DNA from: Chloroflexota bacterium | Lineage (GTDB): Bacteria > Chloroflexota > Dehalococcoidia > SM23-28-2 > RBG-16-64-32 | Assembly (NCBI GenBank): GCA_005882985.1 | Contig: VBEJ01000039.1 | Location: 1-48,428 of the forward strand | Direction of reading: 5' to 3' | Length of the DNA: 48,428 nt | Shown: piece by piece, positions 32,250-40,788 of the stretch | How the letters are laid out: every line of letters begins with the position of its first letter | Numbering within the stretch: position 1 is the stretch's first letter | Program-made: the position numbers and the translations under genes | Notes under the pieces: generated by a model | Databases searched by the model: none | What the model was told of the DNA's origin: nothing | The model's input: only the letters and a program-made list of their open reading frames with translations

Positions 32250-33097
32250 TTGGGAAGACCGCGGTCGTCGTCGATTCGGCGGGTTATCTGCCGCAGTCCA
32301 TCGTCGAGAAGTACGGGCTACTGGTGGCTCCACTGAGTGTCGAGCTTGATGGAGAGCAATACCTCGAGGGTGTCGACATAACGACCGAGGAGTTCTACGA
32401 ACGGCTGGCGTCGGCGAAATCCGTTTCCACATCGCAGGCTGCTATCGGCCGGTTCATTGAACTTTACCGGCAAGCAGCGGAAAGCGGCGCCGCCGAGATC
32501 TTGTCGGTCCACATAGGCTCCAGTATCTCCGGGACGGTGCAATCTGCACGACTGGCGTCTGAATCGTCTTCGGTTGCTGTAACCGTTGTCGACACGGGGC
32601 AGGCTTCGTTTGCTGAGGGGCTGTGCGTTCTTGAGGGAATCGAGGCCCTGGCGGAAGGAAAGAGCTCCGCAGAGGCGGCGTCGCGGGTGGAGGCGGCATC
32701 GAAAGCGGTAGGCAACACTTTCGTAGTGAAAGCTCTCGATCTCGCAAAGCGGGGTGGGCGGCTCGCGAGCGGCGAGGACGCTTCGGCTGGCATTCCCGTG
32801 CTGGCGCTGACGCTCGATGGGATGAAAGTGATGGGCACTGCGACGACGTTGGAGGAGGCCACGCACTTGATGACGAAGAACGTCGAGGAGGCGGCGCAAA
32901 CGGCGAGCGGTCGCCGGCTCAGGGTAGGTGTCGGGCATGGGGCCGCGAGCGAGATTGCAGCCGCCCTGCGGGCGAGGATCGCGAAAATTGAGGGCGTCGA
33001 GGAGGTCATCGAATACGTTGTGGGTCCCGCCGTTGGGGCCCACACGGGAGCGGGAACAGCCGGGGCGGTGTATCTGGCGCGACCGGTCCTCGTCTAA
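32246..33097 (+). CDS. DegV family fatty-acid-binding protein
   Basis: A 283-residue DegV-fold protein. The start motif is VVVDSAGYLPQSIVEKYGLLVAPL, followed by YLEGVDITTEEFYERLASAKSVSTSQ, LSVHIGSSISGTVQSARLA and VVDTGQASFAEG. The C-terminus GAHTGAGTAGAVYL matches the usual GPGA.G pattern. DegV/FakB proteins hold a fatty acid for phosphorylation by FakA in Gram-positive bacteria. Linkage to plsY, which uses acyl-phosphate, fits such a role. No FakA kinase is visible nearby. It starts inside the plsY stop. Confidence 0.9.
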   Translation: MIGKTAVVVDSAGYLPQSIVEKYGLLVAPLSVELDGEQYLEGVDITTEEFYERLASAKSVSTSQAAIGRFIELYRQAAESGAAEILSVHIGSSISGTVQSARLASESSSVAVTVVDTGQASFAEGLCVLEGIEALAEGKSSAEAASRVEAASKAVGNTFVVKALDLAKRGGRLASGEDASAGIPVLALTLDGMKVMGTATTLEEATHLMTKNVEEAAQTASGRRLRVGVGHGAASEIAAALRARIAKIEGVEEVIEYVVGPAVGAHTGAGTAGAVYLARPVLV

Positions 33098-33132
33098 CGG
33101 CAAATCGAGGGTTCGAGACTGGAGGATCCAGC

Positions 33133-34569
33133 GTGAGATACAAGTACGACGTTGTGATTATCGGAGTGGGTTCGGCGGGAATGATCGCAGGCGAGGTGGC
33201 GGCCAAGATGGGTGTAAATGCGGCGCTGGTCGAGCGCCATCGGGTCGGCGGCGATTGCCTTTGGACGGGCTGTGTGCCGAGCAAGGCGCTGCTTGCAAGT
33301 GCCAAAGCCGCGCACACCATGCGCCATGCGGACAAGTACGGCCTCGCGCCGATTGAGATCGAGCCGGATAGCGCACCTGTGTGGCAACGAGTCCGCGAGA
33401 TCCAGCGCGACATAGCAAACACTGATGACAACCCGGACAAGTACGGGGGACTGGGAGTCGACTTGTTGTGGGGCGAGGCTTCATTCGAAAGTGAGCATCG
33501 TATTCGGGTTGGCGAACGCGTCCTCACTTCGCAGTACGCGCTCGTGTGCACCGGCTCGCGGCCGGCGGCGCCGACGCTTTCGGGTCTTGCGGAGATCGGC
33601 TACCTGACCAGCGAGAATGTCTTCGAGCTGGAGCGCGTCCCGCGCTCGTTGATCATCATCGGCGGAGGGCCGATCGGTGTGGAGATGGCGCAGGCGATGA
33701 GCCGGCTGGGTGTGAAGACGACCGTGCTTCAGAGGGCTGACAGGATTTTGGAGAAAGATGAACCTGCGCTAACCGAGATTTTGCTCGAAAAGCTGCGGGA
33801 CGAGGGCGTCGATGTGCAGCTGGGCGCCGAACTTGCAAGCGCGGGTCGCGAGGGCGCGGAGAAGGTGGTGCGTGGACGGGTGGGAGGCGAGGAGAAACAA
33901 TGGCGAGCGGAGGAGGTACTTGTGGCAGCGGGGCGGACGCCAAACATCGAAAGCCTGAGCCTGGAATCGGTCGGAATTAAGAGGGGGCCACGCGGCATCG
34001 TTGTCGACGACAAGCTGCGGACCGGCGCCGCCTGGGTCTACGCCGCCGGGGATTGCGCCGGACGGTACCTGTTCACGCACAGTGCAGCCGCCGAGGCCGT
34101 CACGGCTTTACGAAACATGTTCTTCCCGGGCTCAGCGACCGCTCTTGCGGTCGTGCCGTGGACGACGTTCGCGGACCCGGAGCTCGCCCACGTTGGAATG
34201 ACGGCCGATGAGGCGCGAAAGAAGCTTGGAAAGGACAACGCGCGCGTCTTCGAATGGGACCTCAGTCACTCTGACCGGGCGCGCGCTGAAGGGGCGACGG
34301 AAGGGCGGATGATCGCGGTCACTGACTCGAAGTTCAAGATTCTGGGAGCGCACATTTTGGCACCGTCCGCCGGTGAGATGATTTCTCAGTTCACGCTGGC
34401 CGTAAACAAGGAGATGCGGTTGACGCCTGATTTCGGGAATCTGGTCCAGGTCTACCCCACGTTCTCGACAAGCGTCTCGCAGCTGGCGGCTGAGGCCACT
34501 TATGGACAGCTCCAGAAGCCGTTCCTTCAAGCTTTGCGCCGAATAAACGGCCTTTTTTCGCGGAGCTAA
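33133..34569 (+). CDS. FAD-dependent pyridine nucleotide-disulfide oxidoreductase (MerA/Lpd-like)
   Basis: A 478-residue class I flavoprotein disulfide reductase. FAD-binding VVIIGVGSAGMIAGEVAAKMG is followed by the redox disulfide C42/C47 (GGDCLWTGCVPSK), NAD-binding IIIGGGPIGVEMAQAMSRLG, and AGDCAGRYLFTHSAAAEA. The C-terminal dimer domain lacks the usual His-Glu dyad: where class I enzymes have HPT...SE, it reads VYPTFSTSVSQLA. It also lacks the extra Cys pair of MerA. The physiological substrate is therefore unknown. GTG 33133 follows GGAGGA. It is 35 nt after degV, in the same direction. Confidence 0.86.
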   Translation: MRYKYDVVIIGVGSAGMIAGEVAAKMGVNAALVERHRVGGDCLWTGCVPSKALLASAKAAHTMRHADKYGLAPIEIEPDSAPVWQRVREIQRDIANTDDNPDKYGGLGVDLLWGEASFESEHRIRVGERVLTSQYALVCTGSRPAAPTLSGLAEIGYLTSENVFELERVPRSLIIIGGGPIGVEMAQAMSRLGVKTTVLQRADRILEKDEPALTEILLEKLRDEGVDVQLGAELASAGREGAEKVVRGRVGGEEKQWRAEEVLVAAGRTPNIESLSLESVGIKRGPRGIVVDDKLRTGAAWVYAAGDCAGRYLFTHSAAAEAVTALRNMFFPGSATALAVVPWTTFADPELAHVGMTADEARKKLGKDNARVFEWDLSHSDRARAEGATEGRMIAVTDSKFKILGAHILAPSAGEMISQFTLAVNKEMRLTPDFGNLVQVYPTFSTSVSQLAAEATYGQLQKPFLQALRRINGLFSRS

Positions 34570-34585
34570 GCGCAGCAGGCCGTCG

Positions 34586-35281
34586 TCAGTCGTGGTCACG
34601 AAGGCGGCCGTCCTCGAGCCAGAGGATCCGCTGGGCAAACTCACGCACGCGGTTATCGTGAGAAACGACAATAACTGCCTTGTGCAGTTCCAATGCCTTC
34701 TGGCCCAACAGTTCCATGACTTCGTGTCCGCGCTTGGCGTCGAGGTTGGCTGTCGGTTCGTCGGCCAGGATCAAGTCCGGGTCCTTGGCGAGCGCTCGCA
34801 CGATTGCTACTCGCTGCTTCTCGCCGTCGCTCAGCCGCTTGGGCAGCGAGTGAATGCGGTGGCCGAGGCCAAATGTCTCGAGAAGATGCGAGGCTCGCTC
34901 CGTGGCGTCCGTTCGTCCATTGCGCGAGCCGTTCTGAATGACTACACGGACGTTCTCCAGTGCGGTGAGGGCTTCGAGGAGGTTGAAGCTCTGATAGACG
35001 AAACCCACCTTTTGCCGCCGGATCGAGGCGAGGTGGGATTCGTCCATGTGCGTGACCTCTGTGCCGCAGATATGCACGCGTCCCTGAGTTGGCCGGAGCA
35101 GCGCACCAGCGATGGTGAGAAGGGTCGTCTTGCCGGAGCCGGATGGGCCCATGATCGCAACTATCTCACCGCCGCGAATATTGAGTGTCACATCCGCAAG
35201 GGCGGTGACACTGAAGTCGCCGGAGCGATAGATCTTGCTGACGCCCTCCAACTGAAGGATCAGCGGTGGCGCGCCCTGCAT
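34586..35281 (-). CDS. ABC transporter ATP-binding protein (LolD/MacB type)
   Basis: A 231-residue ATPase with Walker A GPSGSGKTTLL, Q-loop GFVYQSFNLLEALTALENV, signature LSDGEKQRVAIVRAL (LSDGE instead of LSGGQ), Walker B LILADEPTANLD and an H-loop VVSHDNRV. It is the LolD/MacB/FtsE-like class that works with FtsX-type permeases. The partner permease lies 4 nt upstream. It has no passenger or regulatory domain. It converges on the disulfide reductase gene with a 16-nt gap. Confidence 0.93.
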   Translation of the reverse strand: MQGAPPLILQLEGVSKIYRSGDFSVTALADVTLNIRGGEIVAIMGPSGSGKTTLLTIAGALLRPTQGRVHICGTEVTHMDESHLASIRRQKVGFVYQSFNLLEALTALENVRVVIQNGSRNGRTDATERASHLLETFGLGHRIHSLPKRLSDGEKQRVAIVRALAKDPDLILADEPTANLDAKRGHEVMELLGQKALELHKAVIVVSHDNRVREFAQRILWLEDGRLRDHD

Positions 35282-35285
35282 AGGG

Positions 35286-36413
35286 CTACCCTTTGAAGAC
35301 CATCACGGGGTCTATGTTACTCAAGCGGCGCACTGGTATGTAGGCGGCAACGAGAGACATTACCAGGGTTGCGGCGGCGATTGCAGCAATATCCTGCCAG
35401 CGCACCCAAACCACAAATTGTGGCACTGTATCCTGCGCAAACGGAGCAAGCAGCAGCGTGACGCCAGCGCCGAGAAGAAATCCTAGTGTGCCAGTGATCA
35501 TGCTTTGTTCGAAGACCACTCGGTAGAGATACGGGTTTGTGAAGCCTTCGGCTTTCAGTATCCCATACTCGCGTGACTTCTCGACTGTCGCTGTGTAGAT
35601 TGTGAGGCCTGCAACTGCCAGACCGACGACGAAGGCAACGATTAGCACAACGATGAGTATGGGCAAGATGTTACTGAGTATCCGGTCCCTGGTCTCGCCG
35701 GCGAAGTCTTGGCCTGTGACCATGTGCACCCCCGGGGCGGCGAGCTCAACGCGGTTGGCAACGACGTCTCGTTGAGATGGGTCGTGGAGGGTCAGAACGA
35801 AGAAGGTACGCTGGGTGCGCGGTTGTAATTCGAGGAAATCGATCGTCGTGTCCAGGGTGGCAAACGCCACTTGCGTATAGATAAAGTCGCCTCCCCGGGA
35901 GAAGCCCGATACGACGAGCGACTTCGTACCTTTAACGAGCCTATCGCCGATCTGTACGCCATAGCGCTTATGCATTTCAATGTCAACGACCACTTCTCCC
36001 GGGCCGGGTGGGCTCTTACCTTCGGCGACTTCGAGCGGGCCGCCGAGACCGACCTTGGGATCGTATCCAACCAGCTGGATATCGAAGGTATCCGAGCGGC
36101 TGGTTCCGGCTCGGTAGACTTGCATGGGCCGGACGATCAACGGACTGACGACATCGACTTCTGGGAGCAATTTGAGCTGGACACCAAGGCTATCAGGAAG
36201 CACGGACCCTGCAGCGACGAAGTCGGTGGTCCCGTCGCTCGTGGCCCAAAGGTCCGCGGGGACGTGCTCGACAAAGCCGCCGACCTGCTGGCTCCAACCG
36301 CGGTAGAGCGAGAGAAGAATGCCGATGAGAAAGACAGAGAGGGCGACACCGCCGACAGATATGCCGAGGCGCGTCCTCTCCGCGAAGAGATTTTTGCGCG
36401 CGATGAGTAGCAT
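35286..36413 (-). CDS. ABC transporter permease, FtsX/MacB-like
   Basis: A 375-residue permease. An N-terminal TM segment (VGGVALSVFLIGILLSLY) is followed by a large extracytoplasmic domain (about residues 45-240) and three C-terminal TM segments (PILIVVLIVAFVVGLAVAG, ITGTLGFLLGAGVTLLLAP, IAAIAAATLVMSLVAAYIP). The order is that of FtsX/MacB or DevC permeases. No periplasmic adaptor (DevB/MacA) or outer-membrane factor is in the window. The substrate may be a lipid, peptide or lipoprotein, which is not determined. GTG- or ATG-type initiation is consistent with ATG 36413. Confidence 0.87.
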   Translation of the reverse strand: MLLIARKNLFAERTRLGISVGGVALSVFLIGILLSLYRGWSQQVGGFVEHVPADLWATSDGTTDFVAAGSVLPDSLGVQLKLLPEVDVVSPLIVRPMQVYRAGTSRSDTFDIQLVGYDPKVGLGGPLEVAEGKSPPGPGEVVVDIEMHKRYGVQIGDRLVKGTKSLVVSGFSRGGDFIYTQVAFATLDTTIDFLELQPRTQRTFFVLTLHDPSQRDVVANRVELAAPGVHMVTGQDFAGETRDRILSNILPILIVVLIVAFVVGLAVAGLTIYTATVEKSREYGILKAEGFTNPYLYRVVFEQSMITGTLGFLLGAGVTLLLAPFAQDTVPQFVVWVRWQDIAAIAAATLVMSLVAAYIPVRRLSNIDPVMVFKG

Positions 36414-36522
36414 CGAGGGACTGCGGGATTGAAGTTTACGTGTTGCGCAAGTTAGCCTGCAAGGAGATTGGAAGCTGAATGGGGCGGGGTGACCGACCTT
36501 CCACCGGTTTCGAAAGCATAGA

Positions 36523-38277
36523 TTGCTTTACATCGCGAACTTTTCAAATGCATTGGCACGCAACAGATACTTGAAGCCGGCGTTTTTAGGCAGCAACCGC
36601 TTCGGGGCCGAACTGGTGAACCTTTCGGCGAAGGCAGGATCGATAAACAGCCATCCCAGCTGGTCTCCAGATGGCAAGAGGCTCGCGTTCACGTCCGAGC
36701 GCGAGGGGCCTGGAGACATCTACACCATGAACGCGGACGGAACCGACCAAGTCCGAATCACCAACGATCCAGCAGCGGACGGCTTTCCGGCGTGGTCCGC
36801 GGACGGTCAGTTCATGGCGTTCGCCTCAACGAGAGATGGCGACAGCGAAATATACGTCATGAGGGCGGATGGAAGCGACCAGAAGCGGCTCACCAATAGC
36901 CCGGGCATCGATAGCTTTCCCTCCTGGTCGCCGGACGGATCGCGAATTGCTTTCGAATCGGACCGCGCCGGAAATACAGACATCTACGTCATGAACGCCG
37001 GCGGCTCGGACCAGAAACCACTGATCGCGGATCCGGCTGTTGATTTCGCGCCGCACTGGTCACCCGACGGCCAGAAAATAGCGTTCGCTTCCAACCGAGA
37101 CGGGAATAGTGAGATTTACATCGTGAACGCTGACGGCTCGAACTTGCAGCGGCTAACAGATAATCCCGCCGACGACGGTGATCCGGCGTGGTCGCCGAAC
37201 GGCAGCCGGATCGCTTTCTATTCGGACAGAGACGGCAGCCGGGATATTCACTCCATGGATCCCGACGGAGGGGCGCCGACGCAATTGACCCATGGGGATA
37301 CAGTCTATTTCGCGCCGGCCTGGTCCCCCGATGGCTCGCGGATCGCCTTCTCATCGAGCCAGGACGGCAAGTTGTCAATACTCGTCATGAAGGCGGATGG
37401 CTCGCTAATAACGCGCTTAACGGACCGGCCGTTCTCCGACCTCTCGCCGGCGTGGTCGCCCGATGGTAGAAAGCTGGCCTTCGAGTCCAATCGGGACAAC
37501 AACAGCGAGCTCTACGTAATGGACGCTGATGGCTCGAACCAGGTGCGCTTGACGAATAACCGCGCTGCGGACAGACGGCCTGCTTGGTCTCCGGACGGTA
37601 AGTTTCTGGCCTTTGAGTCGGAGCGCGACGGCAATCGAGAAATCTATATCATGCAGTCGGACGGTTCGAATGTCAGGCGGCTGACGAACGACGCAGGGGC
37701 CGACTACGCTCCGGCTTGGTCGCCGAATGGCTCACTTTTGGCTTTTACATCTGATCGCGACGGCGATCCGGAGATATATTTGATGCGCGCCGACGGGAGC
37801 GGCCTCGTTAAGCTCACGAACAACACGCGCCGGGACGAGAACCCGGTGTGGTCGCCCGACGGATCGCGCCTGGCCTTTGAGTCGGAAGCAGGCGGAGACA
37901 CGGACATTTACGCAATGGCAGTAGATGGCTCGGGGCTTACACCTATCGCGAGCGGGCCCGGCCGCGATAGTTCGCCCGCGTGGTCGCCGGATGGCTCTCG
38001 GCTGGCGTTCTCTTCAGAGCGGACGGGAAACCAGGAGGTCTTCGTGGTGCGCTCGGATGGTTCCGATCTGCGGAACGTAAGCAATGACGCCGGCAACGAC
38101 GCCGGACCCGTGTGGTCCCGGAGCGGGAAGTATCTCGCCTTCGTTTCAGAACGGAGCGGGACCAAGAGCATTTTTACAGTCAACGCCGATGGTAGCGGAC
38201 TGGTGCGGGTGACAGCGGATGAAGGCGGAGGTGATGACGCCCCCGCCTGGCGTCCTCTCCTCGCGGGTGGTGGATGA
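36523..38277 (+). CDS. PD40/TolB-like beta-propeller protein, about 12 repeats
   Basis: A 584-residue protein built almost entirely of about 12 repeats of roughly 43 residues, each with a core like PAWSPDGSRIAFESDRDG...EIYVMNADGSxxxRLT. A truncated 13th unit (APAWRPLL) ends the chain. These PD40 repeats form beta-propellers; 12 units could make two 6-bladed propellers. The TTG start at 36523 gives an N-terminus (LYIANFSNALARNRYLK) with no signal peptide or lipobox, unlike the next gene. No start upstream in this frame offers one, so the 5' end may be truncated or the protein cytosolic. The stop overlaps the next start (ATGA). Ligand unknown. Confidence 0.75.
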   Translation: MLYIANFSNALARNRYLKPAFLGSNRFGAELVNLSAKAGSINSHPSWSPDGKRLAFTSEREGPGDIYTMNADGTDQVRITNDPAADGFPAWSADGQFMAFASTRDGDSEIYVMRADGSDQKRLTNSPGIDSFPSWSPDGSRIAFESDRAGNTDIYVMNAGGSDQKPLIADPAVDFAPHWSPDGQKIAFASNRDGNSEIYIVNADGSNLQRLTDNPADDGDPAWSPNGSRIAFYSDRDGSRDIHSMDPDGGAPTQLTHGDTVYFAPAWSPDGSRIAFSSSQDGKLSILVMKADGSLITRLTDRPFSDLSPAWSPDGRKLAFESNRDNNSELYVMDADGSNQVRLTNNRAADRRPAWSPDGKFLAFESERDGNREIYIMQSDGSNVRRLTNDAGADYAPAWSPNGSLLAFTSDRDGDPEIYLMRADGSGLVKLTNNTRRDENPVWSPDGSRLAFESEAGGDTDIYAMAVDGSGLTPIASGPGRDSSPAWSPDGSRLAFSSERTGNQEVFVVRSDGSDLRNVSNDAGNDAGPVWSRSGKYLAFVSERSGTKSIFTVNADGSGLVRVTADEGGGDDAPAWRPLLAGGG

Positions 38278-39449
38278 TGGGCGTTGCCCGGCGAGCGGCG
38301 ATTTCACTATGCGTTATCTTCTTTCTCGTTGGGGTCGCCGCCGGGTGTGGTGGTGATAACGGGGCGCCGCGGCTGTTTAACCGGCTCATATTCCTAACCC
38401 GCCAATCCGGCGATTATGATATTCGGTTGCGCACGAACAACGACCGTCAACCCGTTGAGCTGGGCCGGGTCCTACCCTGGGACTCGCAGCCTGTGTGGTC
38501 TCCGGACGGCAGCCGCATCGCCTTCTATTCCGACCGCAAGTTCAACCTACCGGACAGGGACGACAACGTCGACATATACGTCTTGGCGGCCGACGGGACA
38601 GGCCTTACGCAGTTGACCGAAGACCCAGCGTCAGACGCGTTTCCATATTGGTCGCCCAACGGGCAGCGGCTCGCCTTCTATTCCGAGCGGGACGGTCAAG
38701 GCGATGTCTATACGATGAACGCCGATGGGTCTGGCGTAGCACGAGTAACGGACGATCCGGCGCTCGACATACCTTACGGCTGGTCACCGGACGGGCAGCG
38801 CCTCCTCATTTCGTCCGCGAGGAGCGGCAATCTCGACTTGTATACGATGAAGGCTGACGGGGGTGATGTTAAACGGGTAACCAAGCTGGAAGGCAACGAC
38901 GTCTCGGCGCAGTGGTCGCCCGATGGAACCCAGATAGCATTCGAATCGTCAGAGGGAAGGAACGTCGAAGTTTATGTCGTGGATGCCGATGGCTCGAACC
39001 TGATCGATCTTACTCTGAGGCCGCTTCGCGACGCACATCCGGTGTGGGCTCCGGATTCGGTGCGCCTCGCCTTCGTTTCCGACCGGACGGCGGACTCCGA
39101 GATCTACGTGATGGATACCAACTACTCCTTGCCGACGCAGGTTACAGCAGTGCAGCGGGAAGACGCTTGGCCAGCATGGTCGCCTGACGGCGCGCAGCTC
39201 GCGTTTGTCTCGGACAGAGACAACAACCGCGAAATTTACCTGGCGAACGCGGACGGCACGGGGCAGATTCGGCTCACGAACGATCCTGGGCCAGATCTTT
39301 CGCCGGAATGGTCTCCGGATGGTGCGAGGCTGGCGTTTGTCGGTTATCGGGGTAGTAGGCGCGATATTTTTGTGATTAATGTAGACGGTTCCGGGCTCGT
39401 CCGCCTCACGAAGGATGAGAGCCCGTCTGCCCTGCGTATGGACCAATGA
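38274..39449 (+). CDS. PD40/TolB-like beta-propeller lipoprotein, about 7 repeats
   Basis: A 391-residue protein. The N-terminus is a signal peptide with lipobox (AAISLCVIFFLVGVAAGC, then GGDNGA), so it is expected to be lipid-anchored outside the cytoplasmic membrane. About seven PD40 repeats follow (PVWSPDGSRIAFYSDRK, then WSPNGQRLAFYSERDG and so on), consistent with a single 7-bladed propeller. It follows the signal-less paralogue with a 4-nt overlap, suggesting the two are made together. ATG 38274 or 38277 are both possible starts. The ligand or protein partner is not evident. Confidence 0.88.
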   Translation: MMGVARRAAISLCVIFFLVGVAAGCGGDNGAPRLFNRLIFLTRQSGDYDIRLRTNNDRQPVELGRVLPWDSQPVWSPDGSRIAFYSDRKFNLPDRDDNVDIYVLAADGTGLTQLTEDPASDAFPYWSPNGQRLAFYSERDGQGDVYTMNADGSGVARVTDDPALDIPYGWSPDGQRLLISSARSGNLDLYTMKADGGDVKRVTKLEGNDVSAQWSPDGTQIAFESSEGRNVEVYVVDADGSNLIDLTLRPLRDAHPVWAPDSVRLAFVSDRTADSEIYVMDTNYSLPTQVTAVQREDAWPAWSPDGAQLAFVSDRDNNREIYLANADGTGQIRLTNDPGPDLSPEWSPDGARLAFVGYRGSRRDIFVINVDGSGLVRLTKDESPSALRMDQ

Positions 39450-39461
39450 GGAGGTAGGATT

Positions 39462-40328
39462 GTGACCAGCGAGAATGATGTCTATGTTGGCCGCTATATG
39501 GGCGAGCGAGCTGTCGAGATCACGCCCGAACTGGTCGATCAATACTCGGACGCTGTTGACGACCACAATCGCTGGTATTCAGGCGAATCCGCGTTTGGCG
39601 GCGCGGTGGCGCCGGCGTTATTGCTCCATTCCGAGGTGTACCGGACACTGTCCTGGTACTTGCCCAGAATCTACGGCAACCTTCACGCGCGCCAGGAGTG
39701 GGATCTGTTTCAGCCCGTGATGGTCGGAGACAGAGTAACGACTCGTTCCCTCGTCATCGACCGATACATCAAGCGCGACCGCGAATATATCGTCAACGAA
39801 GTCACTTGCTTCGGCGGGGACGGCAGGCCCCTGAACCGGGGACGCACGCATCAGAGCTTCCTCCGCGAGCGACAGCCCGAACCCATGGTCGTCGACAAGG
39901 AGCGCGAGAGACGTGCTGACCGCCGGTTCGATGTCGGACAGGGCGAAGTAGTGGAAGAGATAGCCGGACCAGCCAAAGAAGTTACACTTGAGATGTGCCG
40001 GCTTTTCTCTCCGCGCAAGAGCTATCACAACGACATCGAAGAGGCGCGGAAGCTGGGCTTTCCCGATATCGTGGTGCAGGGGATGATGCCGCTCTGCTTC
40101 CTTTCAGAGATGATGACCGAGCGGTTCGGCGAGGGTTGGTTTGCCGGCGGGCGGATGAATGTGAACCTGGTGAACGTTGTATGGCGTGGTGACATTCTGA
40201 TGTGTCGGGGAATCGTGCGGGAGTTTTCGCCTGAGGGGTCACGGAGCAGGGCGAACCTGCAGATTTGGTGTGAGAAGCCCGACGGCACGAAAGTGGTCGT
40301 CGGCTCGGCGAGCGCCATTGTAGCTTAG
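39462..40328 (+). CDS. MaoC-like hotdog-fold dehydratase (double domain)
   Basis: A 288-residue protein. The first half (GERAVEITPELVDQYSDAVDDHNRWY and AFGGAVAPALLL) and the second half (KEVTLEMCRLFSPRKSYHNDIEEARKLGF and VVQGMMPLCFLSEMM) each look like MaoC hotdog units. A half carries HN-type residues (DDHNRW; SYHNDIEEA) near the expected hydratase site, with (V)APA/VQGMM in the helix positions. Such proteins hydrate or dehydrate acyl-CoA or thioesters. GTG 39462 follows GAGGAGG closely. It stands 12 nt after the propeller lipoprotein gene, but a functional link is doubtful. Confidence 0.75.
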   Translation: MTSENDVYVGRYMGERAVEITPELVDQYSDAVDDHNRWYSGESAFGGAVAPALLLHSEVYRTLSWYLPRIYGNLHARQEWDLFQPVMVGDRVTTRSLVIDRYIKRDREYIVNEVTCFGGDGRPLNRGRTHQSFLRERQPEPMVVDKERERRADRRFDVGQGEVVEEIAGPAKEVTLEMCRLFSPRKSYHNDIEEARKLGFPDIVVQGMMPLCFLSEMMTERFGEGWFAGGRMNVNLVNVVWRGDILMCRGIVREFSPEGSRSRANLQIWCEKPDGTKVVVGSASAIVA

Positions 40329-40376
40329 ACGCAAGGCAGTCGCCGAACGCCGTCGGGCCGGGCCGGACTATTGCGG

Positions 40377-40634
40377 CTACTTTGGGAGATGGTCTACGAG
40401 TTCGTCGAGTGCTTCGCCGCGCCGGACCCAGCGCCGCATCTCACGCCGGAGAAGAGAGCTGACCTTCTCGAGGGCCTGGGCGCGCTCCGGGTCGTGTTGC
40501 CCGGTCATCGCCCGGTGCACCTCGCGCAGCGCGTCCTCACACGCCGCCGCCATTCGCCAGGCGAAGAAGCAACGACCGCTGGCATCCGCCCAGGCGTGGT
40601 CCGGGGTCGATCGTGTTGCTGCAGCCGCTCTCAT
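40377..40634 (-). CDS. Small helical protein, uncertain
   Basis: An 85-residue ORF on the minus strand, predicted mostly helical and charged (EDALREVHRAMTGQ and AQALEKVSSLLRREMRRWVRRGEALDELVDHL). No ribosome site is convincing, and no family is recognised. The opposite strand holds an equally long ORF (40371-40676) whose sequence looks less protein-like. It fills an otherwise empty gap between two plus-strand genes, so it may be real, but support is limited to composition. Confidence 0.4.
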   Translation of the reverse strand: MRAAAATRSTPDHAWADASGRCFFAWRMAAACEDALREVHRAMTGQHDPERAQALEKVSSLLRREMRRWVRRGEALDELVDHLPK

Positions 40635-40748
40635 TTGTTCGTCCCTAATCGCGTCCTATTCTGTCTATTGAGATGAAGCCGCAACGAGCGCGTTACATCT
40701 TGGCGGCTGGAGCAATGGCCCGTACACCGAACTGAAACCGTGTTAGTT

Positions 40749-40757
40749 TGTTATACT
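40749..40757 (+). promoter_or_regulatory. Extended -10 element for the cyclophilin gene
   Basis: TGTTATACT fits TGn plus TATACT. Initiation near 40764 leaves about 25 nt before TTG 40789, within which GGAGAGG can serve as ribosome site. No clear -35. Confidence 0.5.
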
Positions 40758-40788
40758 GAAAGGGTCCCGAGCGGAGAGGTGACTGAAC

